A stretch of DNA of 48,077 nucleotides from an uncultured Collinsella sp. Lineage in GTDB: Bacteria > Actinomycetota > Coriobacteriia > Coriobacteriales > Coriobacteriaceae. Under the pieces are notes generated by a model, which was not told where the DNA came from, made no database searches, and saw only the letters and a list, made by a program, of their open reading frames with translations. The stretch is from positions 1 through 48,077 of the forward strand of contig CABVAO010000009.1 in assembly GCA_902496335.1 (NCBI GenBank), given 5' to 3'. This document shows, one piece after another, positions 14,278 to 24,913 of the stretch (within the stretch, counting starts at the first letter, position 1; each line of letters starts with the position of its first letter). The position numbers and the translations under genes were made by a program.

Positions 14278-16992
14278 ATGGCAAAAGTCCGTGTGTCCAC
14301 CCTGGCCAAAGAGTTCGGCATGACCTCCAAGGAACTGATGGGTCATCTCGCCGATATGAAGATTCCCGCTAAGTCCGCTTCCTCCACCTTGGAGGACGCT
14401 TATGTCGCCATGGTCCGCAAGCAGCTCGCCTCGGTGATCGAGGCCCGCGCTCAGGAAGTCGAGGCCGCCAAGCAGGCCGAGGAGCAGGCAGCTGCTGCCG
14501 AGGAGGCCGCACGCGCCGCCGAGGCCGAGCGCGAGCGCATCGCCGCCGAGAAGGCACGCGAGGAGGAGCGCCGCCAGTTTGCCGCAGCCCAGGCTGCCGA
14601 GGAGGCTGCCCGCGCCGAGGCCGAGGCCAAGAAGAAGGCCGAGCAGGAGCGCCTTGCTCGCGAGAAGGAGGAGGCTGCCCGCGAGGCCCAGCGCCGCGCC
14701 GTTCCCGCTTCCGACTCCGGTTCGCGCTTCCGTTCGCTGCTCGACCAGATCGCCGCACAGGAGACCGTGCTCAAGGAGAAGAAGGACGCCGAGGACAAGG
14801 CCAAGGCCGAGCGCGCCGCAGAGCGCGGTAACCGTCGTGGCGGCAACAACGACCGCCGCGGTGGCCGTCGTAACGATCGCAACGCCTCAGACAACAACTC
14901 CGAGCGCAACGCCTCCGAGAGCCGTCCGCACAGCCATCGCACCAACGCCAGCAACAACGTCGCTGCCGGCATGGACTTCCCCAACCCCGATAAGCAGGGC
15001 AAGGGCAAGAAGCGCAAGGGCGGTCACAACAACGAAGAGGACCACTACAGCCGCATGGCTCGCGAGGCCGAGGAGTACAGCCGCGAGAAGGTGCTCGAGG
15101 AGGCTCGTGCTGCCGTCGAGGAGGCCTCTCGTGAGTCCACCGGTCGCCGCAAGAAGCGCAAGGAGAAGCGCGAGCGCGAGGCTGCCAAGGCTCAGGAGGA
15201 GCGCAAGATAGAGGAGGCGCTGGCCCAGGGCGTGAACCCCGAGGACCTCGACGCCATCAAGGTCTCCCAGGGCGTTACCGTCCAGGAGCTTGCCGAGGCG
15301 CTCGACGTTCCGGCCAACGACATCATTAAGCGCCTGTTCCTGCTGGGTACGCCGCTCACCATGACGCAGTCCATGTCCGACGACCTCGTCGAGCTCGTTG
15401 CCGACGACCTGGGCCGTCAGATCAAGATCATCACCCCCGAGGAGGAGAACACCTTCTCGTTCTACGACGATCCCGCCGACCTTAAGCCGCGTGCCCCGGT
15501 CGTCACCGTCATGGGCCACGTCGACCACGGCAAGACGTCGCTGCTCGATGCCATCCGTCACACCGGCGTTGCTGCCGGCGAGGCGGGCGGCATTACGCAG
15601 GCCATCGGCGCTTCGCAGGTCATGATCAACGACCGCAAGATCACCTTTATCGATACCCCGGGTCACGCCACCTTTACGGCTATGCGTGCCCGTGGCGCCA
15701 AGGTGACCGACATCGTCATCCTGATCGTCGCCGCTGACGACGGCGTCATGCCCCAGACGGTCGAGTCGATCAACCACGCCAAGGCCGCCGGCGTACCCAT
15801 CGTCGTCGCCGTCAACAAGATCGATAAGCCGGGCGCCAACCCCGACCGTGTGCGTCAGGAGCTCACCGAGTACGGAGTCATCCCCGAGGAGTGGGGCGGA
15901 CAGAACATGTTCGTCAACATCTCGGCCAAGCAGAAGATCGGTATCGACGAACTTCTGGAGACCGTGCTGCTCCAGGCCGACGTACTCGAGCTCAAGGCCA
16001 ACCCGGACACCTTTGCCTCGGGCAACGTCCTCGAGGCCAAGCTCGACAAGGGCCGCGGATCGGTCGCTACCGTGCTCGTGACCCGCGGTACCCTGCACGT
16101 GGGCGATACGCTGGTCGCCGGCCTTACCTACGGCCGCGTCCGCGCCATGCTCGACCCCAAGGGCCGCGCCGTCACCGAGGCCGGTCCCTCCGACGCTGTC
16201 GAGATTTTGGGCCTGCAGTCCGTGCCCAACGCCGGTGACGAGTTCCGCGTGTTCGAGGATGAGCGCGAGGCACGCGCCCTGGCCGATGAACGTTCGCTCA
16301 AGGCCCGTATCGAGGAGCAGAGCCGCGTCAAGCACGTCACGCTCGAGAACCTCTTCGAGACCATCGCCGACGCCGAGGTCAAGGAGCTCAACTTGATCAT
16401 CAAGGCCGACGTCCAGGGTTCCATCGAGGCTCTTCAGGACTCGCTCGACAAGATGGATCAGTCCGAGGTCCGCATCAACACGATCCACTCCGCCGTTGGC
16501 GCCATCAACGAGACCGACGTCGTCCTGGCCGACGCCTCCAACGCCATCATCATCGGCTTTGGCGTCCGTCCCGACGGTAAGGCCCGCTCCGCCGCCGAGC
16601 GCGAGGGCGTCGAGATTCGTTGCTACGACGTCATCTACAAGTGCCTCGAGGAGCTCGACGCCGCCCGTATCGGCATGCTCAAGCCCACAGAGGTCGAGGT
16701 CGCCACGGGTACCGCGACCGTCCTGGACACCTTCAAGGTGCCCAAAGTCGGTATCGCCGCCGGTGTCCGCGTCGAGGAGGGCGAGATCGCCGCGACCGAT
16801 TCTGTGCGCCTGGTGCGCGACGGTATCGTGGTCTTCAACGGCAAGATCGCCTCGATGCGCCACTACAAGGACGAGGCCAAGAGCCTCAAGAGCGGTTCCG
16901 AGGGCGGTATTGGCCTGGAGAACTTCCAGGACATCAAGCCCGGCGACCAGATCGAGGGTTACCGCATCGACCAGGTTGCCCGTACCGAGTAG
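14278..16992 (+). CDS. infB: Translation initiation factor IF-2
   Basis: GTPase that brings initiator tRNA to the 30S subunit and promotes subunit joining. The 904-residue protein has the IF-2 N-terminal motif (VRVSTLAKEFGMTSKELMGHL), a long Ala/Glu/Arg-rich, probably coiled or disordered segment (about 60-290), a second IF2_N unit (VTVQELAEALDVPANDIIKRLF), and the GTPase domain with G1 GHVDHGKTS (about 413), G3 DTPGH and G4 NKID. Domains II-IV follow and end near IEGYRIDQVARTE. The unusually Arg/Asn-rich block around 184-230 (GNRRGGNNDRRGGRR) resembles an RNA-binding tail. ATG 14278 follows GGGTAGGTG. The assignment is secure. Confidence 0.97.
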   Translation: MAKVRVSTLAKEFGMTSKELMGHLADMKIPAKSASSTLEDAYVAMVRKQLASVIEARAQEVEAAKQAEEQAAAAEEAARAAEAERERIAAEKAREEERRQFAAAQAAEEAARAEAEAKKKAEQERLAREKEEAAREAQRRAVPASDSGSRFRSLLDQIAAQETVLKEKKDAEDKAKAERAAERGNRRGGNNDRRGGRRNDRNASDNNSERNASESRPHSHRTNASNNVAAGMDFPNPDKQGKGKKRKGGHNNEEDHYSRMAREAEEYSREKVLEEARAAVEEASRESTGRRKKRKEKREREAAKAQEERKIEEALAQGVNPEDLDAIKVSQGVTVQELAEALDVPANDIIKRLFLLGTPLTMTQSMSDDLVELVADDLGRQIKIITPEEENTFSFYDDPADLKPRAPVVTVMGHVDHGKTSLLDAIRHTGVAAGEAGGITQAIGASQVMINDRKITFIDTPGHATFTAMRARGAKVTDIVILIVAADDGVMPQTVESINHAKAAGVPIVVAVNKIDKPGANPDRVRQELTEYGVIPEEWGGQNMFVNISAKQKIGIDELLETVLLQADVLELKANPDTFASGNVLEAKLDKGRGSVATVLVTRGTLHVGDTLVAGLTYGRVRAMLDPKGRAVTEAGPSDAVEILGLQSVPNAGDEFRVFEDEREARALADERSLKARIEEQSRVKHVTLENLFETIADAEVKELNLIIKADVQGSIEALQDSLDKMDQSEVRINTIHSAVGAINETDVVLADASNAIIIGFGVRPDGKARSAAEREGVEIRCYDVIYKCLEELDAARIGMLKPTEVEVATGTATVLDTFKVPKVGIAAGVRVEEGEIAATDSVRLVRDGIVVFNGKIASMRHYKDEAKSLKSGSEGGIGLENFQDIKPGDQIEGYRIDQVARTE

Positions 16993-17003
16993 GGGGTAGC
17001 GCT

Positions 17004-17414
17004 ATGAAGCAAACGCAGGCAACCCGCCGTCTGGGCGAGCAGCTTCGCGAGAAGCTAGGTTATATCCTGCTCTTTGAGGTTTCCGATCCGCGTCTCGACC
17101 TGGTTACTTTGACTGCGGTCGAGGTCGCGGTGGACCGTTCGTTCGCGCGCGTGTACGTGTCGTGCGATGCGAGCCGCTACGACGAGGTCATGGAGGCGCT
17201 CGCAAGCGCTAAGGGCCGTATTCGCAGCCTGTTGGCTCGCTCGCTCGATTGGCGTGTTACGCCCGAGCTCGATTTTCGCATCGATCGCTCGACCGATGAG
17301 GCCGAGCGCATCACGCGTGCGCTGGAAAACGTTCCCGCCACGCTTGCGATCGAAAAGGACGAGGACGGCTATCCGATAGTGGATGCCGCCCAGGAGGCAG
17401 CTTTAGATGATTAA
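17004..17414 (+). CDS. rbfA: Ribosome-binding factor A
   Basis: Cold-responsive 30S maturation factor. The 136-residue protein has the RbfA KH-like fold sequence (RLGEQLREKLGYILLFEVSDPRLD..., VTLTAVEVAVDRSFARVYVS, and the C-terminal TPELDFRIDRSTDEAERI). Start ATG 17004 has GGGGG upstream, close behind the infB stop. Its 3' end overlaps the next gene by 8 bp, which suggests translational coupling. Confidence 0.93.
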   Translation: MKQTQATRRLGEQLREKLGYILLFEVSDPRLDLVTLTAVEVAVDRSFARVYVSCDASRYDEVMEALASAKGRIRSLLARSLDWRVTPELDFRIDRSTDEAERITRALENVPATLAIEKDEDGYPIVDAAQEAALDD

Positions 17415-18450
17415 TTCCGCCGACCTCGCCTCGTGCGAGTCTGCAGATATTCAGCGACGCATCCTCGAGCTCATCGAGGGTGCGTCCTCCATTGCGATTT
17501 CGGGACACACTTCTCCCGATGGCGACGCCCTGGGCTCTGTATTGGGTCTGGGTCTTTCGCTCATGAAGTTTTTCCCCAACAAGGACATTGCGCTGCTGCT
17601 GGCAGACGATGACCCGGTTCCTCGCATCTACCGCTTTATGGAAGGCTCCGATCGCCTGGTGCCGGCATCTGCGTACACCGGCAATCCTGACCTGTTCATC
17701 TCGGTGGACGTACCGGTCGTCGAGCGCCTCAACAACTCGGCCGAGGTGCTTCGCCGCTCCAAGCATGTGGTGTGCTTCGACCACCATCCGGCACGCGAGG
17801 AGTTTGCCGAGCTCAGCCTGAGGCGCGTTGAAGCTGCAGCCTGCGCTATGATCATCGACCGCTTCTTGGACAATTGTGGCATTGTCGCACGTGATGGCGT
17901 TGCGACTTGCTTGCTGTGCGGCTTGGTTACCGATACTGGCCGTTTTCAGTACCAGAACGCCGATGCCGCCGCGTTCCATGCGGCCTCGCGTCTGGTTGCC
18001 CACGGTGCCGATCCGGCGCGTGTGGCACTCGAGGTATACCAGAGCATGCGCGTTGAGTTTTTGCACCTCAAGTCCATCGTTATGGGCCGCATCAAGACGG
18101 TGGCCCACGGGCGCGTCGCGTATAGTTACGCGTACCAGAGTGACCTTGAGGCTTGCGGTGTCACCTCGGATGAGTGCGACGGCCTGGTTGACGTGGTGCG
18201 CTCGGTGATGGGCGTCGAGGTCTGCCTGTTCCTGAAGGGCATTGAGGGCGATACCAAGGTGCGTGGCAACCTGCGCTCCAAGGGCGACCTCAACGTGTCC
18301 GAGATCGCTGCTGCTTTTGGCGGAGGCGGACATCCCGCTGCCGCCGGTTTCTCCAACAACGGAACGATTCTCGAGACGCTTACCGTGGCACTTCCCATGC
18401 TGGCCGAGCTGGTGGGGGAGGATCCCGCTTCGGTGACCGTCGAGCTTTAA
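17407..18450 (+). CDS. nrnA: DHH-family bifunctional oligoribonuclease/PAP phosphatase (NrnA-like)
   Basis: Manganese-dependent phosphoesterase that degrades very short RNAs and, in characterised relatives, pAp. The DHH domain is visible with SPDGDALGS (about 38-46) and CFDHHPAR (about 119-126), and the DHHA1 RNA-binding domain ends with GGGGHPAAAG. At 347 residues it is slightly longer than B. subtilis NrnA. Its position between rbfA and truB is typical for Gram-positive and actinobacterial operons. Whether it also acts on c-di-AMP or pApA is not decidable from sequence. Confidence 0.87.
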   Translation: MINSADLASCESADIQRRILELIEGASSIAISGHTSPDGDALGSVLGLGLSLMKFFPNKDIALLLADDDPVPRIYRFMEGSDRLVPASAYTGNPDLFISVDVPVVERLNNSAEVLRRSKHVVCFDHHPAREEFAELSLRRVEAAACAMIIDRFLDNCGIVARDGVATCLLCGLVTDTGRFQYQNADAAAFHAASRLVAHGADPARVALEVYQSMRVEFLHLKSIVMGRIKTVAHGRVAYSYAYQSDLEACGVTSDECDGLVDVVRSVMGVEVCLFLKGIEGDTKVRGNLRSKGDLNVSEIAAAFGGGGHPAAAGFSNNGTILETLTVALPMLAELVGEDPASVTVEL

Positions 18451-18465
18451 CTTTTTGGATGGTAC

Positions 18466-19398
18466 ATGGCTCGTCGTACACCTTCTCAACTGAATATGCT
18501 GCTCGCCGTCGATAAGCCGGTGGGCTGCACGTCCCACGATGTGGTCTCGCAGTGCCGACGCGCCCTCCATGAGCGGCGCGTCGGCCATGCCGGCACGCTC
18601 GACCCCATGGCGTCGGGTGTCATGGTGGTGGGCGTGGGCCAGGCCACCCGTCTGCTGGGCATGCTCACGCTCGATACCAAAAGCTACGTCGCCGATATTT
18701 CGTTTGGCGCCGAGATTAATACCGATGACGCGGAGGGCGAGGCCGTCCGCACGGTGGCTGTTGCCAACGAGCTCCGCGATCCTGCCTATGCCCGTGAGCG
18801 CTTGGCCGCCATGCTGGGTCCGCAGATGCAGGTGCCGCCGGCGTTTTCGGCTATCTCGGTCAATGGCGTTCGCGCCTACAAGTCTGCTCGCGCGGGTAAT
18901 GCGGTGGACCTACCTCCGCGCCCCGTCGAGGTCTATGCCGCTGACCTGATCGCCGTGGGTGGCGAAGGTGATACATGTGTGTGGACGGTGGCGTTCTCGG
19001 TGAGCAAGGGCACCTACATTCGTGCGCTCGCTCGCGACCTGGGCCGTGCCTGTGAGAGCGCCGCGCACATTTCCGCGCTGCGCCGCACGGCCTCCGGTGT
19101 TGTTTCCATTGGCGCCTGTCATACGGTGGAGGAGCTTTCTCCCGAGTCCGCCGCTGGCTTTGCCCTGGATCCCATCGCGGCCCTGGGCGCCACGCGTGTT
19201 GACTTGCCGGGCAATCTTGCCGACGACCTGCTCTGCGGCCGACGCATTCCCGTTGAGCGTGCGCTTGCCGATTTCGATGTCTCGAAGGCGCCGTTTGCGT
19301 TGGTACTCGATGGGGGACTCAAGGCGCTCGCCCGTATTGAGGGCGGCCGCTTTGTCATGGAGCATGTGTTTCCGCAGGCAATCGGCGGTGTTCGATGA
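18466..19398 (+). CDS. truB: tRNA pseudouridine55 synthase
   Basis: Makes pseudouridine 55 in the T-arm of tRNAs. It has the TruB catalytic motif HAGTLDPMASG with Asp46, the KxY-type region KSYVADISFG, and the later SVSKGTYIRALARDLG motif. It is 310 residues, with a small C-terminal domain (RVDLPGNLADDLLCGRRIP) resembling the bacterial TruB tail. The gene follows nrnA after 15 bp and overlaps ribF, so it is part of the same operon. Confidence 0.95.
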   Translation: MARRTPSQLNMLLAVDKPVGCTSHDVVSQCRRALHERRVGHAGTLDPMASGVMVVGVGQATRLLGMLTLDTKSYVADISFGAEINTDDAEGEAVRTVAVANELRDPAYARERLAAMLGPQMQVPPAFSAISVNGVRAYKSARAGNAVDLPPRPVEVYAADLIAVGGEGDTCVWTVAFSVSKGTYIRALARDLGRACESAAHISALRRTASGVVSIGACHTVEELSPESAAGFALDPIAALGATRVDLPGNLADDLLCGRRIPVERALADFDVSKAPFALVLDGGLKALARIEGGRFVMEHVFPQAIGGVR

Positions 19399-20402
19399 TG
19401 CTTTCCGCTCGCGAGCTCGCGCGAATCTTTTTCGCGGGCGAGTCGGACGAGGCTCGCATCGTTGCTGCCGATGCGTTTGATGAGTGCGAGCACTTGGGTG
19501 CCGCATCGATTGCCATCGGCGTGTTCGACGGCGTTCACCGTGGACACCAGGAGCTCATCGAAGCGCTTGTCCGTGATGCCCGCGCCCATGGCTGCAAGGC
19601 GGTCGTGGTCACCTTCGATCCGGACCCGGACGTCGTGGTGAGCCCTTCGCCCGCTCAAAAATTGATGACGACGGTCGACCGTCTGCATGCCCTGGCTCAG
19701 ACCGGGGTCGATGCGGTGGTGGCCGTTCCCTTTACGCCTGAGGTTGCGGCGCTTGACCATGTTGATTTTCTCTCGCTGGTGTCGCGTCTGGTCGACATTC
19801 GATCGATTCGCGTTGGTAGCGACTTTAGGCTGGGTCGCGGCGGTGCATCTGGTGTTGCCGAGATGCGCACCTGGGGTGCCGAGCGCGGCGTTGACGTGTA
19901 TGGTCACGACCTGCTTTGCGAGGGCGGTGAGGCCATTTGTGCCACCCGCATTCGTCATGAGCTGGGACAGGGCCATGTGGAGCTTGCTGCTGAGTTGCTC
20001 GGCCGCCCGTATATGGTGCGTGGCGGTGTTATTCGTGGCCGTAACGAGGGTTCTGGCATGGGCTTTCCCACGGCAAACCTGCAAGTTCCCGGCTGCATTC
20101 AGGTGCCTGCCGACGGCGTGTATGAGGGTCTGGTGCTGGTCGATGACACCGTGTGGCCCGCTGCCGTGAACGTCGGCCTGCCGCCAACGTATGCTGACGA
20201 TGCAGCATCCGCGCATCTCGAGGCTAACTTAATTGGTTATACGGGCGACCTGTACGGCGCTTCCGTTTCGCTGGCGTTTACGCGCTGGCTGCGTCCGTCG
20301 CGCGTGTTCGATTCGCTGGATGAGTTGATCGCGACCGTCGAGGGTAATATCGAAGATATTCGTCACAACATGGGCGATCAGGGGGTGAGCATTCGTGATT
20401 AG
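19395..20402 (+). CDS. ribF: Bifunctional riboflavin kinase/FMN adenylyltransferase
   Basis: Converts riboflavin to FMN and FAD. The N-terminal nucleotidyltransferase domain has GVFDGVHRGHQ (the HxGH-like site) and later GSDFRLGRGG. The C-terminal kinase domain has the GFPTANL motif (about 222-228) and ends with the typical RPSRVFDSLDELI stretch. At 335 residues it is full length. Two adjacent ATG codons (19395 and 19398) could start it. The N-terminus (MMLSARELARIFF...) is longer than in many RibF proteins. It overlaps truB at its start and dnaG at its end (8 bp). Confidence 0.93.
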   Translation: MMLSARELARIFFAGESDEARIVAADAFDECEHLGAASIAIGVFDGVHRGHQELIEALVRDARAHGCKAVVVTFDPDPDVVVSPSPAQKLMTTVDRLHALAQTGVDAVVAVPFTPEVAALDHVDFLSLVSRLVDIRSIRVGSDFRLGRGGASGVAEMRTWGAERGVDVYGHDLLCEGGEAICATRIRHELGQGHVELAAELLGRPYMVRGGVIRGRNEGSGMGFPTANLQVPGCIQVPADGVYEGLVLVDDTVWPAAVNVGLPPTYADDAASAHLEANLIGYTGDLYGASVSLAFTRWLRPSRVFDSLDELIATVEGNIEDIRHNMGDQGVSIRD

Positions 20403-22503
20403 CGATGAGGAAAAAGACCAGGTACGCGCTGCGTCCGACCTGGTTGCTATCGTGCAGGAAACGGTCGAGCTCAAGCCCCGCGGCCATGAGTTTTGGGGAT
20501 GCTGCCCCTTCCATGGCGAAAAGACGCCGTCCTTCCACATTATCCCCGCCACGCAGGTGTGGCATTGCTTTGGCTGCGGCGAGGGTGGCGACGTCTTCAC
20601 GTATATCATGAAGCGCGAGAACCTGAGCTTTCCCGAGTCAATCCGTTATTTGGCCGATCGCGCGGGTATTGAGCTGCATGACACCGGAGATCGCCGCGAG
20701 CGCGGCACCAAGCGTGCCCGCATCTACGATCTGTGCGCCGAGACCGCCCAGTTCTACCACACTATGCTCATGCGCGGTAAGGACGGCCGTCCGCGCGAGT
20801 ACTTTGCCAGCCGCGGCATGGGCGGCGACGTCTGCCGCCGCTACTGCCTGGGCTTTGCGCCGGGTCGCAACGCGCTGGTGTCGCATCTGTCGCAGGCGGG
20901 CTTTACTCCGCAGGAGATGATTGACGCCAATGTTGCCGTGAGCCGCGGGCGCGGGCAGCTTGCCGACCGCTTCTACGACCGCGTGATGTTTCCCATCTTT
21001 GACGAGCAGGGTCACAACATTGCCTTTGGCGGGCGCATCATGGGTGACGGCCAGCCTAAGTACCTCAACACCGCCGAGACGAGCGTGTTCCATAAAAAGC
21101 GAAACCTCTATGGCTTTAACTGGGCCAAGGAGTTTATCGTCGCGCAGGATACCGCCATCGTGGTGGAGGGCTATACCGATTGCATCGCCTGCTGGGAGGC
21201 GGGGATTAAAAACGTCGTCGCCACGCTGGGCACCGCGCTCACGGAGCATCACGTCAAGACACTCACCCGCTTTGCCAAGCGCATCGTCTATATGTTTGAC
21301 GGCGATGCCGCCGGTCAAAAGGCCGCTCGCCGTGCGATTCAGTTTATCGAGCAGGATTCTATGGACCTGCGCTGCGTGGTGCTGCCCGACGGCAACGACC
21401 CTATGGAGTTTATTTCGGCGCACGGCGGCCAGGAGCTGCAGGCGCGCATCGACGCGGCCGAGCCGCTTATGGACTTTGTTTACCGTTCGCTGCAGGAGTC
21501 GAGCGATATTACCACGCCGGGCGGTCGCGCAAAGGCGCTGGAAGATGCGCTGACGCTTATCTATCCGCTGCGCGACAGCTATATGATCGACACGTACTTT
21601 ATCCAGATTGCCGATCTGCTGGGTTTGGATCTGGAGACCGTGCGTGCGAGCTCGGGCCGTGTGTTTCGTGATGTCGCCAAGCGCGAAGATGCGGAACGCC
21701 GCCGTGAGCAGAACTATGAACGCCAGCGGGCACAGGCTGAGCGGTCCGGCGGGATAGGCAGTCGGGCGTCGGGTTCTCGCGATGTCGGTCGCGGTGCTTG
21801 GGCATCGGGCGCGACGCCGCCGGTGTCCGCGCCGGTCGAAGAAGAGCCGTACGACTACGTCCCGCTCGATGCCTACGGTGCCGCGCCCGTGGAGGTCGTT
21901 GGCGATCTGCCGCCGATCGATGTGCCTGATGGTATGGGCGCTGTGCCTGCGGCTGACGGTTCGGGCGCGCCGTCTGCGGCGGCGCCGATGGTTCTTACCG
22001 ATCTTGAACGCAAGTCCTTGGCAGGGGAGCGCGAGCTGTTGACGATGCTCACGAGCTACCCCGACCTGTTCCGCACGTATGCCGACCGCATCTGCTCCAT
22101 CGAGTGGGTTGACCCACGTCACGAGTCCATCGCATGGGCCGTTCTGGCAACGCCGCCGGGAACCGATCCTGCGGCCTGCATGGATGCGGCGCGCTCGGTG
22201 TGTCCCGACGCGGCAACGCTTGTGAGTGCCGGGCGCATCTCGGCGACGAGCAAGCACCCCACCGAGACGAACATTGTGTTTATGCTCGATACGCTCGAGC
22301 TCTACACCATTAAGCGTCGCATGCGTGCCGCACAGGCCAAGCTGCGCCAGGACCGTTCGCTCGATGATGAGGCGCGTCGCGCGCTGACCGTGCAGGCCGC
22401 GCAGGACTCGCAGCGTCAGCGCGAACTGCAAAAGTCGATCGGCGGCGTGGCGGACCCGTTCCGTTTGATCGGCCTGGAGGCCGCAGGCACCGAACAAGCC
22501 TAG
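20395..22503 (+). CDS. dnaG: DNA primase
   Basis: Synthesises RNA primers at the replication fork. The N-terminal CHC2 zinc finger is present (Cys37, His40, Cys58, Cys61). The central catalytic core carries the TOPRIM motifs VVEGYTD and FDGDAAGQ, and a C-terminal helicase-interaction region runs to residue 702. A linker at about 435-520 (SRASGSRDVGRGAW...) is Gly/Ser/Ala/Pro-rich and looks disordered. The start GTG 20395 overlaps the ribF stop by 8 bp. Pairing with rpoD downstream recalls the classic dnaG-rpoD arrangement of many bacteria. Confidence 0.95.
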   Translation: MISDEEKDQVRAASDLVAIVQETVELKPRGHEFWGCCPFHGEKTPSFHIIPATQVWHCFGCGEGGDVFTYIMKRENLSFPESIRYLADRAGIELHDTGDRRERGTKRARIYDLCAETAQFYHTMLMRGKDGRPREYFASRGMGGDVCRRYCLGFAPGRNALVSHLSQAGFTPQEMIDANVAVSRGRGQLADRFYDRVMFPIFDEQGHNIAFGGRIMGDGQPKYLNTAETSVFHKKRNLYGFNWAKEFIVAQDTAIVVEGYTDCIACWEAGIKNVVATLGTALTEHHVKTLTRFAKRIVYMFDGDAAGQKAARRAIQFIEQDSMDLRCVVLPDGNDPMEFISAHGGQELQARIDAAEPLMDFVYRSLQESSDITTPGGRAKALEDALTLIYPLRDSYMIDTYFIQIADLLGLDLETVRASSGRVFRDVAKREDAERRREQNYERQRAQAERSGGIGSRASGSRDVGRGAWASGATPPVSAPVEEEPYDYVPLDAYGAAPVEVVGDLPPIDVPDGMGAVPAADGSGAPSAAAPMVLTDLERKSLAGERELLTMLTSYPDLFRTYADRICSIEWVDPRHESIAWAVLATPPGTDPAACMDAARSVCPDAATLVSAGRISATSKHPTETNIVFMLDTLELYTIKRRMRAAQAKLRQDRSLDDEARRALTVQAAQDSQRQRELQKSIGGVADPFRLIGLEAAGTEQA

Positions 22504-22613
22504 ATGTTGTGGTCAACCAGCGTATTCTCGCCTATATCCAGTCCTCTTTTTGGGTATAGACGTCACTGTGTGTGCTAAAGTATTGAGTCCTGTGGACTAT
22601 GAAGGGAGAATCT

Positions 22614-23963
<1,350 letters not shown>

Positions 23964-23974
23964 TCAAGCAAGAG

Positions 23975-24007
23975 GCGCCCTCAAGCACATCCGCTTGGGG
24001 GCGCTTT
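23975..24007 (+). terminator. Terminator after rpoD
   Basis: A 12-bp stem (GCGCCCTCAAGC at 23975-23986 with GCTTGGGGGCGC at 23993-24004, one G-U pair) is followed by TTT. It begins 11 bp after the rpoD stop. Confidence 0.88.
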
Positions 24008-24014
24008 CATGTAG

Positions 24015-24064
24015 TCATTGGGGACGTTCTTGAATGGCTACTCGTTTAAGAACGTCCCCAATGA
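24015..24064. repeat. Intergenic palindromic element with a CATTGGGGACGT motif
   Basis: The arms TCATTGGGGACGTTCTT (24015-24031) and its complement (24048-24064) form a 17-bp perfect stem with a 16-nt loop that can pair further. No T-run follows. The CATTGGGGACGT core reappears in the palindrome at 44385-44414, so it looks like a dispersed element. Confidence 0.75.
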
Positions 24065-24093
24065 TTAGGTCGGAAAATTTCTTAAAAAAGTTC

Positions 24094-24121
24094 TTGCCCT
24101 AAGCTGATTCGTCCGTATAAT
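24094..24121 (+). promoter_or_regulatory. Promoter of the tRNA-Asn pair
   Basis: TTGCCC (24094-24099) and a perfect TATAAT (24116-24121) are spaced by 16 bp, about 30 bp before the first tRNA. Confidence 0.8.
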
Positions 24122-24151
24122 AAACTTCGTTGCTTGAGAGCACGCACCTAT

Positions 24152-24226
24152 TCCTCGGTAGCTCAATGGTAGAGCACGCGGCTGTTAACCGCGCTGTTGT
24201 AGGTTCGAGTCCTACCCGGGGAGCCA
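24152..24226 (+). tRNA. tRNA-Asn (GTT), first copy
   Basis: A full cloverleaf: acceptor stem TCCTCGG with CCGGGGA, anticodon loop CTGTTAA with anticodon GTT, T-loop GGTTCGAGTCC, discriminator G and encoded CCA. The spacer to the second copy contains a small hairpin (AGCCCA/TGGGCT). Confidence 0.97.
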
Positions 24227-24259
24227 GAATTTTCCAGCCCATTCCGTTGGGCTTTAAAT

Positions 24260-24334
24260 TCCTCGGTAGCTCAATGGTAGAGCACGCGGCTGTTAACCGC
24301 GCTGTTGTAGGTTCGAGTCCTACCCGGGGAGCCA
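24260..24334 (+). tRNA. tRNA-Asn (GTT), second identical copy
   Basis: Identical in sequence to the copy 33 bp upstream, including anticodon GTT and encoded CCA. It is probably co-transcribed with the first copy from the promoter at 24094 and ended by the terminator at 24344. Confidence 0.97.
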
Positions 24335-24343
24335 GGTTACAAA

Positions 24344-24370
24344 ACCCGTCGCATATGCGGCGGGTTTTTT
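24344..24370 (+). terminator. Terminator of the tRNA-Asn pair
   Basis: The stem ACCCGTCGC (24344-24352) with GCGGCGGGT (24357-24365) has one G-U pair, a 4-nt loop and a TTTTTT tail. Confidence 0.92.
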
Positions 24371-24529
24371 CATGCCGCGATCGCCGTTCGCGAACGTTAC
24401 CGTATCAACATTTCGTGTCGAGGATGTAATCCCGAGGCCCGCCACCTCAACATGGCGCGGTCGTTGTAGAATAATGCAATGATTGCTCCCACGACATGGT
24501 GCCGCGAGCACCAAGAAAAGGAGATTCTT

Positions 24530-24886
24530 GTGTCTGAGACCATTAACGGCAGCCTGAGCGTCTCGAACGACGTTATTGCCGATATTGCCGGTTATGCCGC
24601 GATGACGTGCTATGGCGTTGTCGGTATGGCTGAGCAGCTCCAGGGCGCCGAGAGCGTGCGCCTGCTTGCCGGTCAGCGCCTCCGCAAGGGCGTGCTTGTC
24701 TCCGCCGACGAGAACGGCCTTACGGTCGATCTTCACGTCGTGCTCGAGAACGGCGTCAACATGAAGTCCGTCTGCCACAATCTTTCGAGCTCCGTTGCCT
24801 TCACCCTGCAGGAGATCGCCCAGATCGATCCCGCCAGCCTTAAGATCGGCATCCATATCGACGCGCTCAAGAGCCGTCTGAACTAG
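24530..24886 (+). CDS. Asp23/Gls24-family protein
   Basis: A 118-residue Asp23/Gls24 (DUF322) protein, related to alkaline-shock and envelope-stress proteins of Gram-positives. Family traits include the ISNDVIADIAGYAAMTCYGVVGM-type start (here SVSNDVIADIAGYAAMTCYG), a central VDLHVVLENGVNM strand and the C-terminal IGIHIDALK. The start is GTG 24530 with AAAGGAG upstream; an upstream ATG at 24479 adds residues unlike the family. It sits just before fakA, the standard Firmicutes/actinobacterial arrangement. Exact function is unknown. Confidence 0.86.
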   Translation: MSETINGSLSVSNDVIADIAGYAAMTCYGVVGMAEQLQGAESVRLLAGQRLRKGVLVSADENGLTVDLHVVLENGVNMKSVCHNLSSSVAFTLQEIAQIDPASLKIGIHIDALKSRLN

Positions 24887-24913
24887 CATCCGAAAACGGA
24901 GATTCAAATACCC

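Noticed and set aside
24152..24334. Tandem tRNA repeat read as a protein-coding frame
   Set aside because: The repeated open frame (LGSSMVEHAAVNRAVVGSS) is the well-known translation of tRNA genes.
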